A program made the position numbers and the translations under genes. Under the pieces are notes generated by a model. That model was not told where the DNA came from. It did not search any database and worked only from the letters and a program-made list of their open reading frames with translations. A stretch of DNA of 64,000 bases. Source: Salipiger marinus. GTDB lineage: Bacteria; Pseudomonadota; Alphaproteobacteria; Rhodobacterales; Rhodobacteraceae. Of the stretch, positions 27,097-36,343 are shown in pieces. The DNA is taken from contig NZ_FNEJ01000023.1 in NCBI RefSeq assembly GCF_900100085.1, forward strand, positions 28,912-92,911, written 5' to 3'. Each line of letters opens with the position of its first letter. The stretch's first letter is position 1.

Positions 27097-27497
27097 CACG
27101 AGCGAACCTTTCCTTTAAAGAATACAGCAGCATCCGCCACGCGCGGCAGAGCCTGCCAGAACCAACGGCCCGAACGGCCAAGCGGTTCCTTGCCGATCCC
27201 TGCGCCCGCTCCAAGTCTCGGCCAGCGGACCCATTGCGACCGAATCTCATCCTTTTGCACAATTTTGACATATTTTCTTGCCGGAATGGCCCTTCTCTCT
27301 GATATGATCGGAACAGCCGCCTTGGTCCCGCCGGGCGGCCCGTTCGGTAGTGAGTGGGCACCAGTTCCCAGGGTATGGGGGAGTATCGGACCGTTGTCCT
27401 GCGTGGACGCGGAGCCGTCCGCGGGGACAGGGACCCCGCGGCTTCCCCACCCATCGCAGGCTTTATTCGCGGCCTGTGGCCATGTAGATCGGACCAC
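27097..27497. other. 401-base intergenic region between divergent genes
   Basis: The stretch separates two divergent genes and includes an AT-richer block near 27250-27285. TTGACA occurs at 27265-27270, but no convincing -10 stands at the usual distance. I see no repeat copy, RNA gene or conserved reading frame. Both promoters are presumably here, but I cannot place them. Confidence 0.5.
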
Positions 27498-28241
27498 ATG
27501 GCCCAACGCACACGCTCTTCCAGATCAGGCTCGAAAGCCGCATCCTCCCCGCCTCCGGCGCGCCGCCGTGGCGGACGGGCCCGGCTGCTGCGCCGTCTGG
27601 TGCTGGCCGCGCTGGCGGGCGTGCTGCTGATGGTGCTGGCGGTGCTGGCCTATCGCGTGGTGAACCCGCCCGGCACCCCCTATATGTGGATGGAAACCCG
27701 CAGGCTCGACGCGCCGGTCGCCTATATCTGGGTGGACGCCGAAGAGGTGGCGCCGGTCCTGCTGCGCGCGCTGGTGGCGGCGGAGGATGCCAATTTCTGC
27801 ACCCATTGGGGATTCGACATGCGCGCCATCCGCGCCGCCATCGCCTCGGGCGGGCGGCGCGGCGCCTCAACGATCAGCCAGCAGGTGGTCAAGAATGTCT
27901 GGCTCTGGCAGGGGCGCAGCTGGCCGCGCAAGGCGCTGGAGGCGATGATGACCCCGCTGGTGGAAGCGCTCTGGCCCAAGCGCCGCATCCTCGAGGTCTA
28001 TCTCAACGTGGCGGAATTCGGCGATGGCGTCTTTGGGGCCGAGGCCGCCGCCCGGCATTATTTCGGCGTGGCAGCCGCGGATCTGACCGCCGTTCAGGCC
28101 GCGCGGCTCGCCGCGATCCTGCCCGATCCCAAGGACCGGTCCGCCGCGCGGCCTTCGGCCTTTGTCGAACGCCGCGCCGCCCAGATCCGGGACGGCGCCG
28201 CCACCATCGACCGCGACGGTCGCGCCGCCTGCTTCCAGTAA
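27498..28241 (+). CDS. mtgA: Monofunctional peptidoglycan glycosyltransferase
   Basis: MtgA polymerises lipid II into glycan strands without transpeptidase activity. The 247-residue protein has an Arg-rich cytoplasmic tail and a transmembrane helix (residues 33-53). The GT51 domain follows, with the catalytic glutamate in AAEDANF, then STISQQVVKN, RKALEA and VYLNVAEFGDGVFGAEAAA. The ATG at 27498 gives the typical length. The stop is three bases before an intergenic repeat. Confidence 0.95.
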   Translation: MAQRTRSSRSGSKAASSPPPARRRGGRARLLRRLVLAALAGVLLMVLAVLAYRVVNPPGTPYMWMETRRLDAPVAYIWVDAEEVAPVLLRALVAAEDANFCTHWGFDMRAIRAAIASGGRRGASTISQQVVKNVWLWQGRSWPRKALEAMMTPLVEALWPKRRILEVYLNVAEFGDGVFGAEAAARHYFGVAAADLTAVQAARLAAILPDPKDRSAARPSAFVERRAAQIRDGAATIDRDGRAACFQ

Positions 28242-28244
28242 GGC

Positions 28245-28305
28245 TTCATCTTGCCCGGCAAACTCCGGGGGTGAATTGGCGAAGCCAAGAGGGGGCAGAG
28301 CCCCC
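28245..28305 (-). repeat. Intergenic repeat family 1, copy B (inverted)
   Basis: It reads TTCATCTTGCCCGGCAAACT, then CCGGGGGTGAATTGGC and ends in the hairpin GGGGGCAGAGCCCCC. This is the reverse complement of copies A and C, with a few differences. It follows the mtgA stop directly and, with copy C, brackets fzlA as an inverted pair. Confidence 0.85.
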
Positions 28306-28383
28306 TTGCTGTTGAAACCCGCAGCAATTCGCGTCAAACAGGGGAAACACGTTTCTCCCAAACCTTCGGAAGACCTCTTGCCC

Positions 28384-29049
28384 ATGGCCAAGCTTTATCA
28401 TGTGCCGCTCTCGCCCTTCTGCCGCAAGGTTCGCCTGAGCCTCGCCGAGAAGAAGATCGAATGCGAACTGATCGACGAACGCTACTGGGAAAAGGACGCC
28501 GACTTCCTGCGCCGCAACCCGGCGGCCAAGGTGCCGGTGCTGAAGATCGACGGCAAGACCATGGCGGAAAGTGCCGCCATCTGCGAATGGCTCGAAGAGA
28601 AATACCCCGAGCCCGCGCTGATGCCGCGCTCTGCCGATGCGCGGTTCGAGGTGCGGCGGCTGGTCGGCTGGTTTGATGACAAATTTCACCACGAGGTCAC
28701 CTCGAAACTGCTCTACGAGCGGGTGAACAAGAAGATCATGAAGGCGGGCTTTCCTGATTCCGGCAACGTCAAGGCCGGGGCCAAGGCGATCAAGTATCAC
28801 CTTGATTACCTCGCATGGCTGCTGGACCACCGGCGCTGGCTGGCGGGGGATGTGATGACGCTGGCGGATTTTGCCGCGGCAGCGCATCTGTCCTCGCTGG
28901 ACTATATCTCGGATGTGGACTGGAACCGCTCTGCGGCGGTGAAGGACTGGTATGCCAAGATCAAGTCGCGCCCGGCCTTCCGCGCGATCCTTGCCGATCA
29001 GGTGCCGGGCTTCCCGCCGCCCGCGCATTACGCCGATCTGGATTTCTGA
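28384..29049 (+). CDS. fzlA: FzlA-like GST-family protein (FtsZ-binding)
   Basis: FzlA is a glutathione-S-transferase-fold protein, essential in Caulobacter, that binds FtsZ and stimulates septal wall synthesis. The 221-residue protein has an N-terminal thioredoxin-like domain with LSPFCRKVRLSLAEKK and AKVPVL. The helical C-terminal domain contains VRRLVGWFDDKF and the tail HYADLDF, which matches the conserved FzlA C terminus. It is flanked by mtgA and queG on the same strand and by inverted repeats. An ordinary detoxifying GST is the alternative, but the tail argues against this. Confidence 0.8.
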   Translation: MAKLYHVPLSPFCRKVRLSLAEKKIECELIDERYWEKDADFLRRNPAAKVPVLKIDGKTMAESAAICEWLEEKYPEPALMPRSADARFEVRRLVGWFDDKFHHEVTSKLLYERVNKKIMKAGFPDSGNVKAGAKAIKYHLDYLAWLLDHRRWLAGDVMTLADFAAAAHLSSLDYISDVDWNRSAAVKDWYAKIKSRPAFRAILADQVPGFPPPAHYADLDF

Positions 29050-29063
29050 TCCCGAGGGGGGCA

Positions 29064-29123
29064 GGGGGCTCTGCCCCCTCTTGGCTGCGCCAATTCACCC
29101 CCGGAGTTTAGGGGCAAGATGAA
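29064..29123 (+). repeat. Intergenic repeat family 1, copy C, entering the queG start
   Basis: GGGGGCTCTGCCCCC (29064-29078), the CAATTCACCCCCGGAGTTTA segment and GGGGCAAGATGAA match copy A almost exactly. Its last bases include the queG ATG (29119) and the GGAG/GGGG stretch before it. The repeat therefore seems to supply both a possible terminator for fzlA and the translation start of queG. Confidence 0.85.
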
Positions 29124-30180
29124 CGAGCAAGGACAGCACGACGATCTGAAGGCGCGGCTGGTGGAAGAGGCACGGGCGGTGGGGTTTTCGTCCTGCCGCA
29201 TCTGCCGTCCCGGCGACGTGCCGCAGGTCGCGGAGCGGCTGGCGGAGTTTCTGGCGGCGGGGCGCCATGGCCAGATGGGCTGGATGGCGGAGCGCACCGG
29301 CTGGCGCGGCGATCCCACCGCGCTCTGGCCCGAGGCGCGGTCGGTGATCATGCTGGCGGAAAACTACGGCCCCGACCATGATCCGCGCGCCGTTCTGGCG
29401 CGGCCCGAGCGGGCGGCGGTGTCGGTCTATGCCCAGAACCGCGATTATCATGATGTGGTCAAGAAGCGGCTGAAGCGGCTGGGGCGCTGGCTGATGGCGG
29501 CGGCAGAGGCCGAGGCGCCGCAGATCAAGGTCTTTGTCGACACGGCGCCGGTGATGGAAAAGCCGCTGGGGCAGGCGGCGGGGCTGGGCTGGCAGGGCAA
29601 GCACACCAATCTGGTCAGCCGCGATCTGGGCTCGTGGTTCTTTCTGGGCTCGATCTTCACCACGCTCGCCCTGCCGGTGGACGGGGCGGAGCGGGATCAC
29701 TGCGGCAGCTGCCGCGCCTGTCTGGACGCCTGTCCCACCGATGCCTTTCCCGCGCCTTATCAGCTGGATGCGCGGCGCTGCATTTCCTATCTGACCATCG
29801 AACATGCGGGGCCGGTGGCGGAGGATCTGCGCCCGCTTCTGGGCAACCGCATCTATGGCTGCGACGACTGTCTGGCCGCCTGTCCGTGGAACAAGTTCGC
29901 GGAGCAGGCGGCGGAGATCAAATATCATGCCCGCGATGATCTGCGTGCCCCGGCGCTGGCCGATCTGGCGCGGCTGGACGATGCGGGGTTCCGGGCGCTG
30001 TTTTCCGGATCGCCGATCAAGCGCATCGGGCGGGACCGGTTCGTGCGCAACGTGCTTTATGCCATCGGCAATTCCGGGCGGGGCGATCTGCGCGAGGTGG
30101 CGCAGGGGCTTTGCGCGGATGCGGATGACACCGTGCGCGATGCCGCGCACTGGGCGGTGGCGCGGCTGGCGCAGGGGTGA
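29119..30180 (+). CDS. queG: Epoxyqueuosine reductase
   Basis: QueG performs the last step of tRNA queuosine synthesis, reducing epoxyqueuosine with cobalamin and two 4Fe-4S clusters. The 353-residue protein has the cobalamin-binding N-terminal half and the ferredoxin-type motifs [16 protein letters not shown] (near 195) and [13 protein letters not shown] (near 251). A C-terminal HEAT-like end follows ([23 protein letters not shown]). The start codon lies inside an intergenic repeat. No other queuosine gene is nearby. Confidence 0.95.
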   Translation: MNEQGQHDDLKARLVEEARAVGFSSCRICRPGDVPQVAERLAEFLAAGRHGQMGWMAERTGWRGDPTALWPEARSVIMLAENYGPDHDPRAVLARPERAAVSVYAQNRDYHDVVKKRLKRLGRWLMAAAEAEAPQIKVFVDTAPVMEKPLGQAAGLGWQGKHTNLVSRDLGSWFFLGSIFTTLALPVDGAERDHCGSCRACLDACPTDAFPAPYQLDARRCISYLTIEHAGPVAEDLRPLLGNRIYGCDDCLAACPWNKFAEQAAEIKYHARDDLRAPALADLARLDDAGFRALFSGSPIKRIGRDRFVRNVLYAIGNSGRGDLREVAQGLCADADDTVRDAAHWAVARLAQG

Positions 30181-30279
30181 CCGCGCCGGGCACAGCCCCC
30201 CGTGCGGGGGCGCACGGGGGGCTTCCGGGGATACGAGGCAAGTCCCGGGCCTCCGCGCCTGCGCGCGGAACTGGGGCGC

Positions 30280-30813
30280 TCAGGCGCGGTCGTCGAGCAG
30301 AAGCTCCACCGCGCCATCGGCTGTTTCATAGACCCCGATGACCTTGTCGGGCGTCAGCCCCTCGGCCTCGAGCGTCTGGGTGACGGAGTCGTTGTCGGCA
30401 AGCCCGGCGCGCAGCACGTCAAGCTGCGGGGTGGCTTCGGTCAGCGCGTCCTGCAGCGCCACTTCGCTTTCCTTGGCCTGTCCGTCCAGATCGCTGAGCC
30501 TGCGGGTCTGCACCTCGGTGGCGGAGGCCAGCGTGTCGACATCGGCCATGGCAAGATCGGCGTTGTAGAGCGAGGAAATCAGCTGCCCGTAGCTTTTGGG
30601 CGCGTCGGAGGCCAGATCCGCCGTGGTGCTGGGGCCTGCGGCGATGCCGCCGCCGGGCAGGGAGGTTTCGTTTTCGGGCGCGGTGGCGGCGGGCTCGTCC
30701 GGGATGGACGGGCTGCGGGTGTCGGTCCCGGCCTCCTGCGCGATGGCGGCGCCGGACAGCGTGGCGGCGGTCAGGACGGCGAGGCCGAACTTGGTCGTCA
30801 TGCGGATGGTCAT
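30280..30813 (-). CDS. Exported protein, function unknown
   Basis: AAGGAG stands nine bases before the ATG at 30813. The 177-residue protein has a signal peptide (about residues 1-25, ending AIAQ) and an acidic disordered stretch. A helical region (SYGQLISSLYNADLAMADVDTL, broken here for length, near residues 75-95) follows, then DGAVELLLDDRA at the C terminus. It has no cysteine. No domain is recognised. It is on the strand opposite its neighbours and seems to stand alone. Confidence 0.7.
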   Translation of the reverse strand: MTIRMTTKFGLAVLTAATLSGAAIAQEAGTDTRSPSIPDEPAATAPENETSLPGGGIAAGPSTTADLASDAPKSYGQLISSLYNADLAMADVDTLASATEVQTRRLSDLDGQAKESEVALQDALTEATPQLDVLRAGLADNDSVTQTLEAEGLTPDKVIGVYETADGAVELLLDDRA

Positions 30814-31080
30814 GGGCAACTCCTTGCGAATGGGCTGCGGGTCTGCGGGTCCGGGACCAGCCCCGGTGTCATGAGTAGATAAGGCGCGGCGCGCCGGTTC
30901 GGATCCCTTGGCCCCGGGCGGCGGCGGCGGTTCGCCGAAATGGCCGGATCGCGGCGGCGGAGCCTCGCCGGTGGCACGCGGGCCTGCTGCCGCTTCACGC
31001 CCGCGCGGGGGCGGTGTAACAGGCTTTGAAAACCGGATTGCGCACCCCATCTAGGGGGGAGACTGACTCGGAGGGAGCCC

Positions 31081-31530
31081 ATGGCGACATATCACAAAGA
31101 CCCCGATGCGATTGCAGCACTCGACCCGGAGCAATACCGCGTCACCCAGCAGAACGGCACCGAACGCCCGGGAAGCGGCGCCTATCTGGGCAACAAGGAG
31201 CCGGGCATCTATGTGGACATCGTGTCCGGAGAGCCGCTGTTCGCCTCCTCGGACAAATATGAATCCGGCTGCGGCTGGCCCAGCTTCGTCAAGCCGCTGG
31301 AGCCCGCGCATGTGCAGGAACTGCGCGACATGACCCATGGCATGATCCGCACCGAAGTGCGCTCGGCCCATGGCGACAGCCATCTGGGCCATGTCTTTCC
31401 AGATGGTCCGGCGGACCGGGGCGGACTGCGCTACTGCATCAATTCTGCCGCGCTGCGTTTCGTGCATCGCGACGACATGGAAGCCGAAGGCTATGGCGCC
31501 TGGCTGGATCAGGTGGAGGATGTGGCATGA
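31081..31530 (+). CDS. msrB: Peptide-methionine (R)-S-oxide reductase
   Basis: MsrB repairs the R epimer of methionine sulfoxide in proteins using thioredoxin. The 149-residue protein has [12 protein letters not shown], which carries the likely resolving cysteine, and the catalytic [11 protein letters not shown] near residue 121. The zinc CxxC pairs are absent ([11 protein letters not shown] instead), as in the zinc-free subclass. GGAGGGA precedes the ATG. The stop overlaps the msrA start (ATGA), so both stereospecific reductases are made together. Confidence 0.96.
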   Translation: MATYHKDPDAIAALDPEQYRVTQQNGTERPGSGAYLGNKEPGIYVDIVSGEPLFASSDKYESGCGWPSFVKPLEPAHVQELRDMTHGMIRTEVRSAHGDSHLGHVFPDGPADRGGLRYCINSAALRFVHRDDMEAEGYGAWLDQVEDVA

Positions 31531-32033
31531 CCGAACGCGCAATTCTGGCCGGGGGCTGTTTCTGGGGCATGCAGGATCTGATCCGCAAGCTGCCGGGGGT
31601 GGTGTCAACCCGCGTGGGCTATACCGGCGGCGATGTGGAAAACGCGACCTATCGCAATCACGGCACCCATGCCGAGGCGATCGAGATCACCTTTGACCCG
31701 GAGGCAACGAGCTACCGGCGCCTGCTGGAGTTCTTCTTTCAGATCCACGATCCGACCACGCTGAACCGTCAGGGCAATGATCTGGGCCTGAGCTACCGCT
31801 CGGCGATCTACTACCTTGACGAGACGCAGAAATCCGTGGCGCTGGACACCATCGCCGATGTGGAGGCCTCCGAGATCTGGCCGGGCCGCGTCGTGACCGA
31901 GGTCGAGCCCGCAGGCGCCTTCTGGGAGGCGGAACCGGAACATCAGGATTATCTGGAACGCTTCCCCAACGGCTATACCTGCCATTATCCGCGGCCCGGC
32001 TGGGTATTGCCCCGCCGCGCTGCCGCCGAATGA
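31527..32033 (+). CDS. msrA: Peptide-methionine (S)-S-oxide reductase
   Basis: MsrA repairs the S epimer of methionine sulfoxide. The 168-residue protein has catalytic Cys11 in [10 protein letters not shown], then the family segments [12 protein letters not shown] and [13 protein letters not shown]. The CH near the C terminus ([10 protein letters not shown]) may provide a resolving cysteine. It is translationally coupled to msrB. Confidence 0.96.
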   Translation: MTERAILAGGCFWGMQDLIRKLPGVVSTRVGYTGGDVENATYRNHGTHAEAIEITFDPEATSYRRLLEFFFQIHDPTTLNRQGNDLGLSYRSAIYYLDETQKSVALDTIADVEASEIWPGRVVTEVEPAGAFWEAEPEHQDYLERFPNGYTCHYPRPGWVLPRRAAAE

Positions 32034-32139
32034 CCGTGACCCGGACCCCGGCCTCTGGTCGGGGTCTGGCGCCGGTGGAACCGCGGCAGGGGTCCGCGCG
32101 TCTTTGGCCAGACAGATCGGGACCGCGGAGACGGACAGG

Positions 32140-32754
32140 ATGCACAGCATGACACGCGGCGGACCCGCAACCCCGGCGGATCGCCCGGTGGGAGAGATTG
32201 TTGACCGGATGGAGCAGGCGGCGCAGGGGCCGAAGGTCAGCGTGCGCGCGCTGATCGAAAGCTTCGGCCAGCGGTCGTTTCTGCCTGCGCTGATGGTGCC
32301 CGCGCTGCTGGTGGTGTCGCCGCTGTCGGGGATTCCGCTGTTTTCCTCGATCTGCGGCCTGACCATCGCGTTTATCTCCGGACAGATGCTGGTGTCACGC
32401 GATCATCTGTGGCTGCCGGATTTCATCATGGACCGCAGTTTTCGCGGCGACCGGGCGCGGCAGGCGCTGAAGAAGCTGCGCCGCGTCACCGACTGGCTGG
32501 ACCGCAACGCGCGGGCGCGGCTGCGGGTGCTGACCGCGCTGCCGATGCGCAAGGTGCTGCAGGGGGCCTGCCTGCTTTGCGGCGCGGCGATGCCCTTTCT
32601 GGAACTGGTGCCGTTCTCGTCCTCGATCCTTGGCGGCGCGGTGCTGAGCTTTGCCACCGGGCTGCTGGTGCGGGACGGGCTGTTCGCGGTGCTGGGCGCG
32701 GCGGTGGTGGCCGCCGCCGTGCTGGTGCCGATGCTGGTGCTGGGCGCGATCTGA
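32140..32754 (+). CDS. exoD: ExoD-family membrane protein
   Basis: ExoD was described in Sinorhizobium as affecting exopolysaccharide synthesis and alkaline tolerance, and its biochemical role is unresolved. The 204-residue protein has the family core, with a hydrophilic N terminus followed by GQRSFLPALMVPALLVVSPL. Further helices lie near residues 140-200 (ILGGAVLSFATGLLVRDG). I chose the ATG at 32140, with GGAG nine bases upstream. A TTG at 32104 or the ATG at 32149 are alternatives. Confidence 0.88.
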   Translation: MHSMTRGGPATPADRPVGEIVDRMEQAAQGPKVSVRALIESFGQRSFLPALMVPALLVVSPLSGIPLFSSICGLTIAFISGQMLVSRDHLWLPDFIMDRSFRGDRARQALKKLRRVTDWLDRNARARLRVLTALPMRKVLQGACLLCGAAMPFLELVPFSSSILGGAVLSFATGLLVRDGLFAVLGAAVVAAAVLVPMLVLGAI

Positions 32755-32764
32755 ACCTTTCGGC

Positions 32765-32983
32765 TCAGCCCAGCGGGCCGCGCAGGATCAGCGCCAGCCC
32801 GGCCAGAAGCACCAGAACCAGAAGCAGGATCACGCCCCGCCGTCCCCTGTCGCGCTCGCGCGGAGCGTGGGGCAATGGCGTGGGCCGGTCGCTGGCGCCT
32901 GCGTCGCCGGGACCGGCGCGCACTTCCCGTTTTGTGGAGGAGGGGGCGGGGCGGTCGGGATTCCGGGGCTGGGGGGCGGTCAT
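32765..32983 (-). CDS. Small membrane protein, function unknown
   Basis: This 72-residue protein has a hydrophilic, basic N-terminal half and a single C-terminal membrane helix (GVILLLVLVLLAGLALIL, near residues 50-67). AAAGGAG precedes the ATG at good distance. Its 3' end lies ten bases from the convergent exoD stop. A tail-anchored topology is likely. No family is recognised. Confidence 0.6.
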   Translation of the reverse strand: MTAPQPRNPDRPAPSSTKREVRAGPGDAGASDRPTPLPHAPRERDRGRRGVILLLVLVLLAGLALILRGPLG

Positions 32984-33045
32984 GACGGGCTCCTTTCAGG
33001 ATGGTGTCATGACAGGGAAACGCTTCTGTGCGGGCGCGGTTCCGC

Positions 33046-33837
33046 TCAGGCCGCGCTATGCCAGCCCTGATCGCCGAAGGTGAAGCGCCGCGCGCTGTCT
33101 TCGACAAAGCGCCCGCCGCGGGCGACCATGCGGCGCACGGTGATGTCCGGATGCGCGATGTCCAGCACGGCAAAGTCGTTTTCCTGACCGCGCAGCCGGG
33201 TCGACAGGCCGGTGCCCACATGCACCTGCAGCACCTGCGCGTGGTTCTTGCGGGACAGGAACGGTTCGGTGCGCCAGCGGTGCAGATGCCCGCTCAGCAC
33301 CAGATGCGCGCCGCAGTCCGACAGCCGCTCGATGGCGCGTTCGGCATCGCGCATCAGCGATTTCTCCACATCCTCGTCCTGCTCGAAAGGGTGATGCGCC
33401 AGCACCACGTTCACGCCTTCGGACTGGGAGAAGATGCGGCAGGCCTGCCGCATCTGCAGCCAGCGCACCCGCCCGCGTTGCCAGCGGAACCGGTCTACGG
33501 TGTTGAGCCCCACGACACACAGCCCCTCCTGCTGGTGCGTGGGCATCATGTCGTTGCAGATATAGCGCCGGTAGCGGCCATAGGGCCGCATGAAGCGCAG
33601 CCACAGATTGTCCAGCGACACGTCGTGATTGCCGGGCACCGCCATCCACGGGGCGCGCAGCCGGTCAAGGAAGCCGCGCGCGGCGCGATACTGGCTGCGC
33701 CGGGCGCGCTGGGTGAAATCGCCGGTCACCGCCACCAGATCGGGCTTGGCGGCGTTAAGCGCGGTGACCAGCGGCAGCAGCAGTTCGGGCGAGGTGCGTC
33801 CAAAATGCAGGTCAGAGATATGGGCGATGCGGATCAT
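33046..33837 (-). CDS. Metallophosphoesterase
   Basis: This 263-residue calcineurin-like phosphoesterase has all metal-binding motifs: DLHFG (residues 9-13), GDFT, GNHDV, AHHP and GHLHRW. It resembles the 3',5'-cyclic nucleotide phosphodiesterase (CpdA) group. No signal peptide is seen, so it should be cytoplasmic. Its start overlaps the end of the lipid-kinase-like gene by four bases, so the two are co-expressed. Whether it acts on cAMP, lipids or other phosphates is not decidable here. Confidence 0.9.
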   Translation of the reverse strand: MIRIAHISDLHFGRTSPELLLPLVTALNAAKPDLVAVTGDFTQRARRSQYRAARGFLDRLRAPWMAVPGNHDVSLDNLWLRFMRPYGRYRRYICNDMMPTHQQEGLCVVGLNTVDRFRWQRGRVRWLQMRQACRIFSQSEGVNVVLAHHPFEQDEDVEKSLMRDAERAIERLSDCGAHLVLSGHLHRWRTEPFLSRKNHAQVLQVHVGTGLSTRLRGQENDFAVLDIAHPDITVRRMVARGGRFVEDSARRFTFGDQGWHSAA

Positions 33838-34751
33838 GCCGCAGTGTCGCCCGCAGGCACGGCCACACGCAACGGGGTATCGCGCAGGCGGAAGGTGATG
33901 GGGGAGGTCATCACCTCCTTTTCGCCGTCGCGCGCCACCAGAACGCGGCGCCTGCGGGTTTCCAGCACGATTTCCTGCGCGGCCACGATGTTGAAATCCT
34001 CGCCGCGCTGCGCGGTGCCGGTGGCCAGCCGCGCCGCCGCCCGCACCAGATCGCCGCGCCGCGCCCCCTTGGAGGTCAGCAGCACGAAGCGGCCCTTCCG
34101 GATCTCCTCGGCCCCGTCCAGATTGAACTGGTCCAGCTGATAGGCGCTGTTGGCGACAAAGGCCAAGGGCGTGCGCAGCAGCTGCTCCTGCCCGTCGATG
34201 CGGGCGCGCATCATGAGCGGGCGGCGATAGCCCGCCAGCGCAAGGATCACCGACCAGTAGGCGGCCACGCGCGACCGGCCCCAGCGCTGATAGACGCCTT
34301 CGCGGGTGCGCAGGATCATCGGATAGATGCCAAGGCTGGCATTGTTGAGGAAAATCTTGCCGTTCACCTCGCCCAGAGGCAGGTCGCGCAGCACGCCCGT
34401 GGCCAGCACCTGCACCGCGCCTTCCATATCCTCGGGGATGTCGAGCCCGCGGGCGAAATAATTGAAGGTGCCCTGAGGGATCACGCCCATGGGCAGGCCC
34501 ACTTCATGACAGACCGAGGCGACGGCCCCGATGGTGCCATCCCCGCCCGCCGCCACCAGCATGGCGCAGCCGCTGTCGCGCGCCGCCTTGCGGGCGCTGT
34601 CGAGGATCGACAGATCCGGCGTCAGGCAGTGGATCTGGGCATCCAGCCCCGCTTCCTCCAGAAGCTGTTCAAGGCGGGCGCGGCGCTGGTCCCCGTCCGC
34701 ATGAGCGCCGGATTTCTCGTTCAGGATCACGCAGATCTTGGATGGGGGCAC
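33834..34751 (-). CDS. Diacylglycerol/sphingosine-kinase-like lipid kinase
   Basis: This 305-residue protein of the DAGK catalytic-domain family has the nucleotide site GGDGTIGAVAS near residue 71 and PQGTFNYFARGLDIP. The C-terminal beta-sandwich follows. I chose a GTG start at 34751, preceded by GGAGA, because longer frames add a basic stretch without homology. It overlaps the phosphoesterase gene. Members phosphorylate diacylglycerol, undecaprenol or other lipids, and the substrate is not evident. Confidence 0.86.
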   Translation of the reverse strand: MPPSKICVILNEKSGAHADGDQRRARLEQLLEEAGLDAQIHCLTPDLSILDSARKAARDSGCAMLVAAGGDGTIGAVASVCHEVGLPMGVIPQGTFNYFARGLDIPEDMEGAVQVLATGVLRDLPLGEVNGKIFLNNASLGIYPMILRTREGVYQRWGRSRVAAYWSVILALAGYRRPLMMRARIDGQEQLLRTPLAFVANSAYQLDQFNLDGAEEIRKGRFVLLTSKGARRGDLVRAAARLATGTAQRGEDFNIVAAQEIVLETRRRRVLVARDGEKEVMTSPITFRLRDTPLRVAVPAGDTAA

Positions 34752-34920
34752 GGGGTCTGTTCTCCGATGAATTACCCGGTTCCAACGCCGCGACAGGCCG
34801 CGTGGTTCCTTGCGCCGCAAGGGCATGGGCGGGGGGCGTTCCGGCCAGCACCAGCACCAGCAGATAGGTCAGCAGCAGCACGATCTGCAGCGCGATCCGG
34901 GGCAGGCGGGGCTGGGGCAT
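34669..34920 (-). CDS. Possible small secreted or membrane protein overlapping the lipid-kinase gene
   Basis: The frame has AAAGGA upstream of an ATG at 34920 and encodes a strongly hydrophobic segment (PRIALQIVLLLTYLLVLVLA) resembling a signal peptide. The rest is low-complexity and overlaps the next gene by 83 bases in another frame. The real product, if any, may be just a short membrane peptide. I keep it only as a candidate. Confidence 0.3.
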   Translation of the reverse strand: MPQPRLPRIALQIVLLLTYLLVLVLAGTPPAHALAAQGTTRPVAALEPGNSSENRPRAPIQDLRDPEREIRRSCGRGPAPRPP

Positions 34921-35101
34921 CGGGCATCCTTTCATGCTCTGCGCGGGCATTGCGGCCTGCAGCTCCGGCCCGACTCGCGCCGTCTGTCCGGGCCTGCCAC
35001 GGCTGTCAGGGGTGACCTTTGCCGGGCGCGCCTTAATTAAAGGTTGAAATCATGCCGCACCGCAGCCACCGGGGCGGCATTGCATCTGATAGGGGAACGC
35101 C

Positions 35102-36094
35102 ATGACGGAAACGGAGCCGCACAGCCAAGGCACGGGAGCAGCGCCGCAGCACCGGCTGGAAACACGGTCGATCGGCGCGCAGGGCTGGATGCGGGCGCTT
35201 TGGCGCACCTACATCCAGATGGACGAGCGCAATCTGGGGTTGATCGCGGCGGGGGTCGGCTTTTACGCGTTCCTGTCGCTGTTTCCGGCCATGGCGGCGG
35301 TCATCGCGATCTGGGGCTACTGGGCCGATCCGGTGGCCATATCCGAACAGATGGAGCTGCTGACCGAGGTGGTGCCGGAAGCGGCCTATGAGCTGCTGTC
35401 GACACAGGTCACGCAGCTGATCTCTGCCAATGAATCCACGCTGAAATGGGCCTCGATCCTGTCGATCGTGCTGGCGATCTGGTCGGCGCGGGCTTCGGTC
35501 GCGGCGCTGATCCGCGGGCTGAACGCCGTCTGCGGCATGCCGCACCGCGCCAATCCCGTGCGGCGGGTGGCGGTGGCCTATGGCATGACAGCGCTTTTGG
35601 TGCTGGTCGCGCTGCTGGCCTTTGCCGCCGTGGTCGTGGTGCCGGCGCTGCTGTCCTTCGTCGGGCTGCCTGCCAGCGTCGAGGTGGCAGTGGAAGCCGT
35701 CAAATGGCTGGTGCTGCTGGCGGTGATCTATCTCGCCATCGCGCTGGTCTATCGCTACGGCCCCAACCGCAAGCGGACCCGGTCGCGGATGCGCTGGGCG
35801 ACGCCGGGCGCGGTGCTGGCGGTGCTGGGCTGGGCTGCGGGATCGCTGGCGCTTGCGATCTATGTGCGCAACTTCGGTTCGCTGAACGAGGTCTATGGCT
35901 CGCTGGGGGCGGTCGTGGCGCTGCTGATGTGGTTCTATATCAGCGCGCTGGTCACCCTGCTGGGGGCACAGCTGAACGAGGAACTGGAGGCGCAGATGCC
36001 CCAGATCCGCGACGCGGCAGAGCCCGACCCCGCTGCGGCGGAGGCCAGCGCAGCCCAGGCCGGAGCGATGATTCCGGGCGGTGAAAATTTTTGA
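35102..36094 (+). CDS. YihY/BrkB-family membrane protein
   Basis: This 330-residue inner-membrane protein of the YihY (formerly RNase BN/BrkB) family has about six helices. Family segments are GLIAAGVGFYAFLSLFPAMAA near residue 42 (written split across the helix start) and NFGSLNEVYGSLGAVVALLMW near residue 260. The function of the family is unknown, and the old tRNA-processing assignment was withdrawn. It is followed by two terminator-like hairpins. Confidence 0.92.
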   Translation: MTETEPHSQGTGAAPQHRLETRSIGAQGWMRALWRTYIQMDERNLGLIAAGVGFYAFLSLFPAMAAVIAIWGYWADPVAISEQMELLTEVVPEAAYELLSTQVTQLISANESTLKWASILSIVLAIWSARASVAALIRGLNAVCGMPHRANPVRRVAVAYGMTALLVLVALLAFAAVVVVPALLSFVGLPASVEVAVEAVKWLVLLAVIYLAIALVYRYGPNRKRTRSRMRWATPGAVLAVLGWAAGSLALAIYVRNFGSLNEVYGSLGAVVALLMWFYISALVTLLGAQLNEELEAQMPQIRDAAEPDPAAAEASAAQAGAMIPGGENF

Positions 36095-36218
36095 GAAACT
36101 TGCGGAACCGCCGCGCGCTCCGGGGGTTATAGGGGCAAGGACACACAAAGTCCTGTCCCTGATCCCCGGGTTACCCCCCTGTCCCGACTTCCCTCATGTG
36201 GCCCGGGAATTACCAAGG

Positions 36219-36252
36219 CCCCGTCCCTCCCCGGACGGGGTCTTTCTTTTTG
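36219..36252 (+). terminator. Intrinsic terminator after the YihY gene
   Basis: CCCCGTCC (36219-36226) and GGACGGGG (36233-36240) form a perfect stem with a six-base loop and are followed by TCTTTCTTTTTG. Confidence 0.82.
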
Positions 36253-36292
36253 CCGCAGATGCCTTGGCACCGCCGCGTGTGAGCGGATGCAG

Positions 36293-36320
36293 AAAGGCCC
36301 GCCAGTGCGGCGGGCCTTTT
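36293..36320. terminator. Bidirectional terminator between convergent genes
   Basis: AAAGGCCCGCC (36293-36303) and GGCGGGCCTTT (36309-36319) form an eleven-base perfect stem with loop AGTGC. A/T bases on both sides allow use on both strands, notably for the minus-strand transporter gene that ends at 36344. Confidence 0.85.
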
Positions 36321-36343
36321 GAGTCTTGGCATAGGCGAAGGGG

